In this document: one piece after another, positions 25,116 to 33,481 of the stretch
Layout: each line of letters begins with the position of its first letter
Position numbering within the stretch: position 1 is the stretch's first letter
Assembly: GCA_002862205.1 (NCBI GenBank)
Contig: PKCN01000020.1
Span: 25,029-89,028 of the forward strand
Length of the DNA: 64,000 bases
From: Planctomycetaceae bacterium
Lineage (GTDB): Bacteria; Planctomycetota; Planctomycetia; Pirellulales; Pirellulaceae
Reading direction: 5' to 3'
The notes under the pieces: generated by a model
Databases searched by the model: none
What the model was told of the DNA's origin: nothing
What the model saw: only the letters and a program-made list of their open reading frames with translations
Translations under genes and position numbers: made by a program

Positions 25116-25802
25116 ATGGCCACCGTCTTGAAATCAGGCGATCGCGACAAGCAGCAAACGGCTGCTCAAAAGACATCAGCCATCGCGGGATTCAATCTGA
25201 GCGATCTTGCTGATGAGGGACGTGCGCGTCTGGATCAATGTCGCTTGCAGGTGCAGGAAATGCTGGCGAAAGCCGAACGCGATGTGCAAGCCATTCACAA
25301 AGCTGCTCATGAACGCGGATATCAGCAAGGCCTCGAGCAGGCCGCTACCGATTCAGAGAAGAAGCTTCAGGTTAAAGCTGAGCAGCAAGCAAAATCCAGT
25401 ACGCAGGTCATGCAACAGGCAGTCAAGCAGATCCATGACACTTATTCCCAATGGATGACGCACTACGGAGACGTACTCACGCAAACCTCATTGGCTGCTG
25501 CTGAAAAAATTGTTCAACGGAAACTCGAGGTTGAGCCGGAATTGATGGTCACGTGGGCAAAAGAAGCATTGCACAGCACACGGACAGCTTCGAGTTTGAC
25601 GCTCGTGTTGCATCCAGAAACGCTTGCTCGAGCTGGAACAGCATTTGAAACGATGGTTTTGGCACCCGGATTGCCCGAGAAGACCCACATCGAAACAGAC
25701 GAAACCCTGGCTCGAGATGAAGTAGTTGTTCGTCAGAATGGCGGTGAAATTCAAGCCGGCCTGACTGCGCAACTACAACGACTCAAGGAGTTGTTGCAGT
25801 GA
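25116..25802 (+). CDS. fliH: flagellar assembly protein FliH
   Basis: A 228-residue FliH, the stator-like partner and regulator of the export ATPase FliI. A long central helix (ERGYQQGLEQAATDSEKKL) is followed by the conserved C-domain (AAAEKIVQRKLEVEPELMVTWAKEAL), which also occurs in V-type ATPase E subunits. AGAGGTG precedes the ATG. Its stop overlaps the fliI start by one base (TGATG), which suggests coupled translation and balanced amounts. Confidence 0.93.
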   Translation: MATVLKSGDRDKQQTAAQKTSAIAGFNLSDLADEGRARLDQCRLQVQEMLAKAERDVQAIHKAAHERGYQQGLEQAATDSEKKLQVKAEQQAKSSTQVMQQAVKQIHDTYSQWMTHYGDVLTQTSLAAAEKIVQRKLEVEPELMVTWAKEALHSTRTASSLTLVLHPETLARAGTAFETMVLAPGLPEKTHIETDETLARDEVVVRQNGGEIQAGLTAQLQRLKELLQ

Positions 25803-27244
25803 TGGACAAAGCAACGAAAGTATTTGAGTTTTCAACTCCAAGCTTGCCTGATCCCAAGGTGACCAAGGCATTGATTGAACAAGCTGTTGCACACCAGGTA
25901 CGAGGGCGCGTCTCAGCTGTTGCGGGTGAGTCTGTCGAAATCGAAGGCATGACAGCACCGATTGGGGCAATCTGCGAACTGCAGTCACAGGATGGAGCGA
26001 TTTCGCGTTCACGTGTGATTGGATTCCGTGGTGTGCGTCCCATTCTTGCTCCATTGGAACGACTCAATGCACTCTCAGCTGGTGACTCGGTTCGACTGGT
26101 TGATACCACATTGAAGTTGCGGGTAGGTCCTGATCTTTGTGGTCGTGTCATTGATGCTTTTGGACAGCCCGTCGATGGTAAACCTCTGCCAAATGATTTG
26201 ATGATCGTTGATGCAGAACGTGAACCGCCTGAATCTCTGGCACGTCCCTCAATCGATACCCCCTTGCAAACTGGAATTCGAGCAATTGACACGATGTTGA
26301 CCTGCGGCCAAGGTCAGCGATTGGGTATCTTCGCTGGCTCCGGAGTCGGAAAGAGCACTTTGTTGGGAATGCTGGCACGCGGTTCCAACGCCGACCGGAT
26401 CGTGATTGGGATGGTAGGTGAACGTGGCAGAGAGGTACAGGAATTTCTCGATCGAGCTCTCGGTGAAAGTGGCTTTGCGAGAAGTGTTGTTGTGGTGGCC
26501 ACCAGTGACCGACCAGCGGCACAACGCGTGTCCGCAGCATGGACGGCTACCGCCGTCGCCGAAGCGTTCCGTGATCAGGGCGAGAACGTGCTGTTGTTAC
26601 TTGATTCTGTGACACGATTCGCAATGGCACAACGCGAACTGGGCTTGGCTGCTGGTGAACCACCCACCACACGCGGTTATCCGCCCAGTGTTTTTAATCT
26701 ATTGCCAAGGCTCGTCGAACGGGCTGGACGGACCGAACGAGGCTCTATCACCGCCTTTTATACGGTGCTGGTCGAGGGAGATGATCACAATGAACCCATC
26801 GCCGATGCGCTTCGAGGATTACTCGACGGGCACCTCGTGCTCAGTCGAGATCTGGCGGCCAGTGCACATTGGCCCCCGATCGATGTTCTCCATAGTCTGA
26901 GTCGTTTGCAGCCGCATCTCGTCTCTCGCGAGGCTTTGCAGGCCACCGCTATCGCTCGCCAGCACCTCAGTGAGTACCAACGGCATGCGGATCTGATCTC
27001 CATCGGCGCTTACCGCCATGGTAGTGATCCCAAAGTTGATGCGGCGATTGCCATGCGAGATCCGCTCAATCTGTTCTTGCGGCAAGAGGCGACCCAAATC
27101 ACGAAACTCGAAGATTCCAACCGGATGCTGGCACAGATTGTCACCACACAACCCGTAAATCCTCAGGCAAATGTCGACGTTTCAGCGCAAAGTGCTCCCG
27201 CAGATAGTATGGTTGAGGAGAGTCCGGGGGTCGTGACGAGCTGA
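25802..27244 (+). CDS. fliI: flagellum-specific export ATPase FliI
   Basis: A 480-residue F1-beta-like ATPase that drives substrate unfolding at the flagellar export gate. Walker A is GSGVGKST, Walker B is NVLLLLDSVTRFA, and the family segment GEPPTTRGYPPSVFNLLPRLVERAG is complete. ATG at 25802 overlaps the fliH stop; a GTG three bases earlier is also possible. The tail after residue 450 is a variable Ala/Pro/Ser-rich extension. Nothing suggests loss of activity. Confidence 0.97.
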   Translation: MDKATKVFEFSTPSLPDPKVTKALIEQAVAHQVRGRVSAVAGESVEIEGMTAPIGAICELQSQDGAISRSRVIGFRGVRPILAPLERLNALSAGDSVRLVDTTLKLRVGPDLCGRVIDAFGQPVDGKPLPNDLMIVDAEREPPESLARPSIDTPLQTGIRAIDTMLTCGQGQRLGIFAGSGVGKSTLLGMLARGSNADRIVIGMVGERGREVQEFLDRALGESGFARSVVVVATSDRPAAQRVSAAWTATAVAEAFRDQGENVLLLLDSVTRFAMAQRELGLAAGEPPTTRGYPPSVFNLLPRLVERAGRTERGSITAFYTVLVEGDDHNEPIADALRGLLDGHLVLSRDLAASAHWPPIDVLHSLSRLQPHLVSREALQATAIARQHLSEYQRHADLISIGAYRHGSDPKVDAAIAMRDPLNLFLRQEATQITKLEDSNRMLAQIVTTQPVNPQANVDVSAQSAPADSMVEESPGVVTS

Positions 27245-27287
27245 TTTTTTCATGCGTTTCACCGATTCATGACCGTGAGGATCTATC

Positions 27288-27734
27288 TTGCCTGCCGAAT
27301 TTCGATTTAAAGCGCTGCTCGATCTGCGACGTCAGCAACGCGATGAGGCGGGGGCGGCTTTGGGACAGGCCAATGAGGCCATCGACAAAGTGAATGCGCA
27401 AATTGACCAAATCAAGACTGAACGTGTTGCTCTACGCAATACCGATGATGTCAGGCGGCAAGGCGATGTTTCCGTCGATGCGTTGTTGGCACACGGACGT
27501 TATGACTTGCAGTTGCAGGCAGATGTCGGGGCCTTGCAGGCCACCATTGCTGAGTTGACCGCCGAGATGGAAAAACGGCGAGCCACCTTGGTCGAGGCAG
27601 AAGCTGAACTCAAACGCTTTGAAAAATTGAAAGAAAACGATGAAGCCGAATTTCGGGCTTTGCAATCCAAACGAGACAACGCAGAGGCCGACGAAGTGTC
27701 AACACGCCGGTATACCCTCCAGCGACAACGGTAA
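27288..27734 (+). CDS. fliJ: flagellar export chaperone FliJ
   Basis: A 148-residue, highly charged two-helix coiled coil of FliJ type, which links FliI to the export gate. The opening FRFKALLDLRRQQRDEAGAALGQA is family-like. The start is TTG at 27288, supported by GTGAGGA seven bases upstream and by the absence of a better start. It lies directly after fliI, the usual place. Confidence 0.88.
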   Translation: MPAEFRFKALLDLRRQQRDEAGAALGQANEAIDKVNAQIDQIKTERVALRNTDDVRRQGDVSVDALLAHGRYDLQLQADVGALQATIAELTAEMEKRRATLVEAEAELKRFEKLKENDEAEFRALQSKRDNAEADEVSTRRYTLQRQR

Positions 27735-27740
27735 CAGATC

Positions 27741-28397
27741 ATGATTTCAAATCTTCTTCGAGGACTGACCGCCTTTTGCGTGGCAACCGTTCTGACCCAA
27801 GTTATTCTGCTGAGTTACTTCCTGATTCAGGGAACACTCAATCGTAATTCTGCGATCCAGTTGGTTGCATTGGTCAACGGGATCGATGTCTCTGGAAATC
27901 GTTTGCAGGAATTCCTGCGAAAAAGTAAAGACGTCGAACAGCCAAGTTTTGACGAAATTCTTGACCAGCGAAAAATGAAGAGCTTGGACATGGACATTCG
28001 ACTGAGAAGTCAGCAAGAGTTTCGAGACGAGCTTAGCATCATGCTGGCGGAGTTGCGGGATGATCAGGATCGCTTTAGCGATCGCTTGCTAGCATTTCGA
28101 ACTGAGCTCAAAGAACTCAACGAAGAAGCTCAGGAAAATGGACTCCAGGAAGTGCAACGCACTCTTCAATCACTGGATCCAGAGCAGGCCAAAGAGCAAT
28201 TGCTGATAATGTATGACGATAAAAGAATTGATGACGTTGTCACAATCCTTCAAGCCATGTCGACAGATGCACGAAAAGACATATTGGCAGAGTTCACAAC
28301 GCCGGCAGATATAGACATCCTTGCGGATGTACTGCGGCGTATCAGTGAAGGCATGCCAGTTTCATCATTGATCAAAGAAACGAACGATAAACTGTAG
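27741..28397 (+). CDS. MotE-like membrane protein (coiled coil plus MgtE N-like domain)
   Basis: A 218-residue protein with one N-terminal membrane helix (about 9-30), a coiled coil (about 85-140) and a C-terminal helical block (LDPEQAKEQLLIMYDDKRIDDVVTILQAM) like the MgtE N-terminal domain. This layout matches MotE, a periplasmic chaperone of the stator protein MotC in Gram-negative bacteria, and fits the usual position after fliJ. motC is not in the window. The ATG is seven bases after the fliJ stop, so the two are coupled. Confidence 0.75.
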   Translation: MISNLLRGLTAFCVATVLTQVILLSYFLIQGTLNRNSAIQLVALVNGIDVSGNRLQEFLRKSKDVEQPSFDEILDQRKMKSLDMDIRLRSQQEFRDELSIMLAELRDDQDRFSDRLLAFRTELKELNEEAQENGLQEVQRTLQSLDPEQAKEQLLIMYDDKRIDDVVTILQAMSTDARKDILAEFTTPADIDILADVLRRISEGMPVSSLIKETNDKL

Positions 28398-28478
28398 GCT
28401 TCGGTTGGCTAGCATGGCATGATCATGCTGCGTTTCCCTGAAGTACACGGCATCGGACGTTACTGGGGGGAGCCAGAG

Positions 28479-30026
28479 ATGAGTGATTTGGAATCGGTCC
28501 GTCATGCGCGTGACGCGACCATTACCGAAGTTGCCGGAGGAAAACTGCGTTCGCTTGGGCGGAGTGTCGGCCAACAGACGCCCAACGAGGGCCTGTTGGA
28601 CGCATTTGCTGAAGTGTTTGCCCGTATGTCTGCGGCAAAGATGGCTGAGCCCAGCCATGAACAGCCCGATTTGCCCGAAGATTCAATTCAGGCCTCTGAC
28701 GAGGCTGATCAGGATTCGGAAGGCGACTCGCGGAGTGACGAGAACCGCACGCACTGTATCGCCCTGAAACAGGATGATGGAACAGCCGAGGAGGTTGCGC
28801 CTGCGTCGACATCCGTTGCAGAAATTGCTGCATTCAAGGAGATTGAGCCTCAGCAGGTTCAGGAAGCAGAACCATTGGAGACAGCTGAGCCGGAAATGAT
28901 TTTGGCAGCGGCCCTTGATGCCGACCTTCCGGATGCGGAAGTCACGGCTGAGGAAGTCATCGAACAGGAAGTGCGTCAGGTTTTGCCTCGTGAGAATGCT
29001 GAAGACGGCTGGGGGAGGCGACGCAAAACGAAGCCAACAAGTGAGGCCAAGCCGGCCGAGGTGAAGCCGCTTGAAGATGCTCCCCTTCGCGATGTGACGA
29101 GGCCGGAAGATTCTGAGGCCCAATTGGGTTCCACCGAGCTGGAAGACGAGTCAGAACAGCTACTTGAGGATTCGGGTGGTCCGAAACGGCGGGCCGGCAG
29201 AAATCGGCATCGCAATGGTCGTGATCTTGAGCAAAACCAGACACCGGTTTCTCAGAGTGGTCAGCGGAACTCAGCTGTAAAAGCTGATTTGCCAATAAAT
29301 CCAGAGGTTTTGGAAGCAGCTGGAATCACGGAGCGGACTTCGCATAGCGGTCAGCAGCCCACCCCTACGGCTGTCAATCGTTCTGCACAGGCAGCCGTTG
29401 CTAGTTCGGTTGCCTCGACTGGTATTTCGAGTGCATCGCGATCTGCAGCAACGGTGGGCGGCGGAGCCCGCGAAGCCGCGTTCAATCCCTCGCTTGATGT
29501 AGCGACCAAGGCCGTCGACCGGCCGGTATCAGGGTCACGTACGAAAAAGGCAGAAACTACCGATACCTTGGCGAGAGTCAAGCTGATTCAACGTGTCAGC
29601 AAAGCATTTCAACATCTCGGTCCAGAGGGCGGAGTGATACGTCTGCGATTGGCTCCTGCTGAAATGGGATCGGTACGCGTGGAAATGCGAATCCAGCAAC
29701 GCACAGTCGCAGCACGAGTTATTGCAGAGACCGAAGCAGCCAGTGCCGCTCTTCGCGAGCATCTTCCTGATTTGCGTGCCAAGCTGGAATCGTTTGGCAT
29801 GCAAGTGGAACAACTTGAAATTGAGACAGAAAGTCTCGATCAGGAGAGGGGCTCTCATTTTGAGGACCCTGGTTCACGTGATGAAAAATGGCAGGAACCA
29901 CAGCGTGGACAGCAACGTGAAAGTTTTAAACAGATCCAGACCCCGAGTGCTGCTGATGTTTCACAACATGTTTCACTTGGGGGCACTGCTGCGGCCCTGA
30001 CGGAAGGGATTGATGTGCGTCTGTGA
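28479..30026 (+). CDS. fliK: flagellar hook-length control protein FliK
   Basis: A 515-residue protein with an acidic, disordered N-terminal two thirds and the conserved FliK C-domain at about 375-450 (GGVIRLRLAPAEMGSVRVEM, then ALREHLPDLRAKLESFGM). FliK acts as the molecular ruler that stops hook growth and switches export specificity through FlhB. ATG 28479 with GGGGGGAG upstream is preferred over the earlier in-frame ATG at 28419. A length above 400 is normal given the unusually long hook protein downstream, but that link is only suggestive. Confidence 0.9.
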   Translation: MSDLESVRHARDATITEVAGGKLRSLGRSVGQQTPNEGLLDAFAEVFARMSAAKMAEPSHEQPDLPEDSIQASDEADQDSEGDSRSDENRTHCIALKQDDGTAEEVAPASTSVAEIAAFKEIEPQQVQEAEPLETAEPEMILAAALDADLPDAEVTAEEVIEQEVRQVLPRENAEDGWGRRRKTKPTSEAKPAEVKPLEDAPLRDVTRPEDSEAQLGSTELEDESEQLLEDSGGPKRRAGRNRHRNGRDLEQNQTPVSQSGQRNSAVKADLPINPEVLEAAGITERTSHSGQQPTPTAVNRSAQAAVASSVASTGISSASRSAATVGGGAREAAFNPSLDVATKAVDRPVSGSRTKKAETTDTLARVKLIQRVSKAFQHLGPEGGVIRLRLAPAEMGSVRVEMRIQQRTVAARVIAETEAASAALREHLPDLRAKLESFGMQVEQLEIETESLDQERGSHFEDPGSRDEKWQEPQRGQQRESFKQIQTPSAADVSQHVSLGGTAAALTEGIDVRL

Positions 30027-30146
30027 TGCAGTCTCAGCAAAGCAAGGTGATTGCTCTCGCGTTCGGTGGTTCTCACGTCGTACAAGAGAAGCGTCAGAGG
30101 TGTCTTGAGGCATCGCGATGGAATGCTGCGATCTTGGGAGAGAATC

Positions 30147-30593
30147 ATGTCGCAAATCGGACAGCCAGCTACTTCGAGTGCTGCTGCGCAACAAAATGCT
30201 GCAACCACCAGTCAATCGAGTGGCAGCTACAACGAACTCGATATCGATGATTTCTTGAAGTTACTGATCAGCGAATTGCAAAATCAGGATCCTCTTGATC
30301 CGATGGACAATAGTGAAATGGTCCAGCAGATCGGTCAAATTCGAGAAATTGGGGCTACTGATGAACTGACGAAAACACTCTCTTCACTCTCATCAAGCCA
30401 AGAATTGGTGACCGCCAGTAGTCTGATTGGCAAGTCTGTAGAGGGGTTGGCAGAGGATGCCAGCGCTGTTGATGGCATTGTCGATCGCATCACTGTTGAG
30501 ACAAGTGATAGAAACGATGCACGAACAGTCAAAGTTCACGTGGGTGGAAAGACGATGGATATTAAAAACATCAGGGAAATACAGACTGGGTAA
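30147..30593 (+). CDS. flgD: flagellar hook capping protein FlgD, short form
   Basis: A 148-residue FlgD. The conserved N-domain is intact (DDFLKLLISELQNQDPLDPMDNSEMVQQ). The C-terminal part is short (SLIGKSVEGL, then one small beta domain), without the tudor/Fn3 pair of enterobacterial FlgD, as in some Gram-positive forms. ATG 30147 has GGGAG upstream; the open frame to 30051 adds non-conserved sequence. FlgD caps the growing hook and sits before flgE as expected. Confidence 0.92.
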   Translation: MSQIGQPATSSAAAQQNAATTSQSSGSYNELDIDDFLKLLISELQNQDPLDPMDNSEMVQQIGQIREIGATDELTKTLSSLSSSQELVTASSLIGKSVEGLAEDASAVDGIVDRITVETSDRNDARTVKVHVGGKTMDIKNIREIQTG

Positions 30594-30609
30594 ATTCTGC
30601 CGATTGTTG

Positions 30610-30665
30610 ATTGCCAGCATTAAATCATTTTTAAGCTGGCAATTGATCTCATCGCTTGCGATGAG
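30610..30665 (+). promoter_or_regulatory. two strong stem-loops between flgD and flgE
   Basis: ATTGCCAGC/GCTGGCAAT (30610-30643) forms a nine-base stem extended by TTAAA/TTTAA, and CTCATCGC/GCGATGAG (30648-30665) forms an eight-base stem with a two-base loop. Both are perfect. No T-run follows, and flgE starts 46 bases later, so partial termination, RNA processing or stabilisation of the abundant hook mRNA is more likely than full termination. Confidence 0.55.
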
Positions 30666-30710
30666 CCATCGAAAGAATTCATCCGGTCACATAATCGGAG
30701 TTCAAATTCG

Positions 30711-33146
30711 ATGGGTCTTACATCCGCTCTTACTACCGCACTGACTGGATTGAACGCTGCGGAAACGCAGATTGATGTGATAGGCAATAATCTTGCCAAC
30801 TCACAAACGGTTGGATTCAAGTCGTCAGATGTGATCTTTGGAACCCAATTTCTGCAGACTCTCTCGTTGGGTGCAGGACCGTCAGACAATAGTGGTGGTA
30901 TCAACCCCCGGCAAATTGGATTAGGCGTGCAGGTTGCCGAGATAGCGGCGAATCACAACCAGGGCACGATTGAAATCAGCAGCAGTTCTTCTGATCTGGC
31001 GATCCAGGGTGATGGATTTTTCATTGTGGAGGGTGGCGAGGGTGAACGCCTCTATACTCGCAACGGCATTTTCAAGCTCAATAGCGATGCTGAGCTGGTC
31101 AGTGTGACCGGACAGCGGTTGCTGGGATACGGCGTCGACGAGCAGTTCCGATTGCAAAAAACCGAATTAGTTCCACTTTCGGTGCCGTTGGGCAGTGAGA
31201 GCGTTGCCAAGGCGACGGAGAATGTCACGTTCGAGGGGACACTGACACCTGAGGGTGATCTGGCAACGGTTTCTCAGGTCATTCAATCGAGTCGATTGGG
31301 TGATTCCAAGGTCCCACGCCCTGAATCCACCAGTGTTGGTATTGCTGCTGCTCCACTTTCTGATGCCAACGCTGTGGTGGTGAACAATGGTGGGGTTGGT
31401 ACTTTGGCGGCCGGAGCCTACCAGTACCGATTCACTTTGGTCGACGCAGCAGGTGCCGAAGCAACTCCCAGCGTGTCTATCACTTCAACAGTGGGAGCGG
31501 GAGGACGGATCCAACTCAGTAGTCTTCCGCAAGAAGGCACCGGGAATTTTCCTACCGTCAATATCTACCGAACGGGCCCTGATGGCAACGACTTTTTCCT
31601 GCTCGGATCAGCTGCTGCTGGCGGCGCCTTCGACGATGACGGATCAACCGCGCTATCAGCGACGCCTTTGGATGATACTACGCTGACAGGAAACTATTCC
31701 TACATGGTGACGTATCATCGTAGCGGTGAGGTTGAGAGTCGCCCCAGCGAATTGGTTGGTCCACAGAATGTGGTCAATGGCCGGATTTCGTTGACCAACT
31801 TGCCGGTACCACCCGTACCCGGACCCGAAAGTGGTTTTCCTGCCTATGATGAAATCCGCATTTACCGGAATTTATCTGGTGACCAAAATAATTATTATCT
31901 GGTCGATACGGTCGCACCGGGGTCTGACTACACCGATTCAAAGTCAGATGAAGATATTGCAGACTTATCGGCGCCAGGAAATAAATTGGTAGATCTTGAT
32001 GGTCCTACCATCACCAGTAACACACTTTTGACAGATGTTCTCAAGCGTGATGGTTTGACGTACCAAAATGCGTTTGAAGTAGGAACTCTCAATTACAGTG
32101 GTCGGAAAGGTGGACGTGCGTTAGGAACCAAACAGCTTGAAATTGAACAAACGACGACGGTGCAGGATTTTGTTGACTTCTTGGAGTCAGCATCAGGACT
32201 TCAGAGTTTGCTGATTGATTCGCAGAATCCCATCCTCGCGTCCGAGAACAATATTCCCGGAGAAAGCGGTGAACTGGTTCCCGGTGGATATATTCAGGAT
32301 GGAACGATTCGTTTTGTCAGTAATACCGGAGAGTTGAATGCTCTCGAAATTGATCTATCCGCATTCAGAGTTGAAAATGCTGTTGGTGAGGTGACCACAC
32401 CAAACCTTGCCTTTGGAACTTTACAGGAAGCAACAGGTCAGAGCGCGGTCAGTGATTTCATCGTTTACGACTCACTTGGTGTGCCGTTGAATGTGCGAGT
32501 GACAGCAACACTTGAGGGACGGACCAATGAGCAGACCATTTATCGCTGGTATGCAGACAGTCCGGAAAATCAACCCATCTCTGGAACGGACATTGCTGTT
32601 GGAACTGGTTTGCTGCGTTTTGATGGAAATGGAAACTTCGTTTCGGCGACCAACGACAGCATCGCGATTGATCGTGTGGGCGTACCCAGCGTTAATCCAT
32701 TGCAATTAAATCTTGACTTCAGTCAAGTCTCTGGTTTGGCGACGCAGGAAGCAAGTTTGGCAGCAACCCGGCAGGATGGTAGCCCTCCGGGCGTGCTGAC
32801 CAGTTTTGTGGTTGGTGAAGATGGAACGTTGCGAGGCGTGTTTGGAAACGGAGTGACACGTGATCTCGGACAACTGCAATTGGCCAGATTTGCCAACCCG
32901 GTCGGATTGGAATCTCGAGGTCTGAACGTCTTCGCCAAAGGGGTCAATACGGGATTGCCGGTTCAAGGTGCCCCGGGGGAAAACGGTATTGGCGGTGTGA
33001 TTGGTGGTGCCCTTGAATTGAGCAACACCGATATCGGTAAGGACCTGGTCGAATTGGTCATGGCAAGTACCCAGTATCGTGGGAACAGTCGTGTCATCAC
33101 CACTAGCCAGCAATTGCTTGATGAATTGTTGAATCTGCGACGTTAG
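30711..33146 (+). CDS. flgE: flagellar hook protein FlgE with duplicated Fn3-like insert
   Basis: An 811-residue hook protein, about twice the enterobacterial length (about 400). The N-terminal rod/hook helix is intact (IDVIGNNLANSQTVGFKSSD), followed by a domain with LAIQGDGFFIV, and the C-terminal helix ends TQYRGNSRVITTSQQLLDELL. Between them, residues about 231-421 contain two copies of a beta-sandwich-like unit (pattern Y-x-Y, G-x-E-x-x-P-S, G-R-I-x-L, L-P, I-Y-R, then a D-rich loop), resembling Fn3-type surface repeats. The insert should form outer hook domains facing the medium. Export and assembly depend on FlgD and FliK encoded just upstream. It is the last flagellar gene here. Confidence 0.94.
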   Translation: MGLTSALTTALTGLNAAETQIDVIGNNLANSQTVGFKSSDVIFGTQFLQTLSLGAGPSDNSGGINPRQIGLGVQVAEIAANHNQGTIEISSSSSDLAIQGDGFFIVEGGEGERLYTRNGIFKLNSDAELVSVTGQRLLGYGVDEQFRLQKTELVPLSVPLGSESVAKATENVTFEGTLTPEGDLATVSQVIQSSRLGDSKVPRPESTSVGIAAAPLSDANAVVVNNGGVGTLAAGAYQYRFTLVDAAGAEATPSVSITSTVGAGGRIQLSSLPQEGTGNFPTVNIYRTGPDGNDFFLLGSAAAGGAFDDDGSTALSATPLDDTTLTGNYSYMVTYHRSGEVESRPSELVGPQNVVNGRISLTNLPVPPVPGPESGFPAYDEIRIYRNLSGDQNNYYLVDTVAPGSDYTDSKSDEDIADLSAPGNKLVDLDGPTITSNTLLTDVLKRDGLTYQNAFEVGTLNYSGRKGGRALGTKQLEIEQTTTVQDFVDFLESASGLQSLLIDSQNPILASENNIPGESGELVPGGYIQDGTIRFVSNTGELNALEIDLSAFRVENAVGEVTTPNLAFGTLQEATGQSAVSDFIVYDSLGVPLNVRVTATLEGRTNEQTIYRWYADSPENQPISGTDIAVGTGLLRFDGNGNFVSATNDSIAIDRVGVPSVNPLQLNLDFSQVSGLATQEASLAATRQDGSPPGVLTSFVVGEDGTLRGVFGNGVTRDLGQLQLARFANPVGLESRGLNVFAKGVNTGLPVQGAPGENGIGGVIGGALELSNTDIGKDLVELVMASTQYRGNSRVITTSQQLLDELLNLRR

Positions 33147-33196
33147 TGAACCATCGGGCAGGGGTGCGAGAGCCACAGCTATGGAGCAGTTGGATT

Positions 33197-33278
33197 GCTG
33201 GGTGCTGGGTGCTGGTGCTGGTGCTGGGTGCTGGTGCTGGGTGCTGGTGCTGGGTGCTGGGTGCTGGTGCTGGGTGCT
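33197..33278. repeat. GGTGCT/GGGTGCT minisatellite
   Basis: About twelve alternating six- and seven-base units (GGTGCT and GGGTGCT) fill this gap between flgE and proS. On the minus strand the same bases read as CAGCACC runs and create a spurious Pro/Ser/His-rich frame. Around it, 33147-33481 holds no gene. Confidence 0.95.
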
Positions 33279-33369
33279 GCCATGATGTGATGAGAGTCAT
33301 TTTCTCGGCAGCCTGACCGCATGTGCCCTAGATTGTGCAGCTTAAATCAGCACAATTTGAATCCATTGG

Positions 33370-33384
33370 ATCACAGCTTGTGAT
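33370..33384. promoter_or_regulatory. inverted repeat upstream of proS
   Basis: ATCACAGCTTGTGAT is a perfect six-base inverted repeat with a three-base centre, about 100 bases before proS. The size fits an operator for a dimeric regulator; no regulator is visible nearby. Confidence 0.3.
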
Positions 33385-33481
33385 GGTTGCTGACTTTCCC
33401 AGTCGCAATGGCCCCACCTTCGTGGAATCAGTGTCTTTCATGTTTTCCAAGCTTATCCCCACCCAATCGTAGAATTTTCAG

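Noticed and set aside
33103..33300. Minus-strand Pro/Ser/His-rich frame at the GGTGCT repeat
   Set aside because: Product of the minisatellite; overlaps the end of flgE antisense and lacks any domain.
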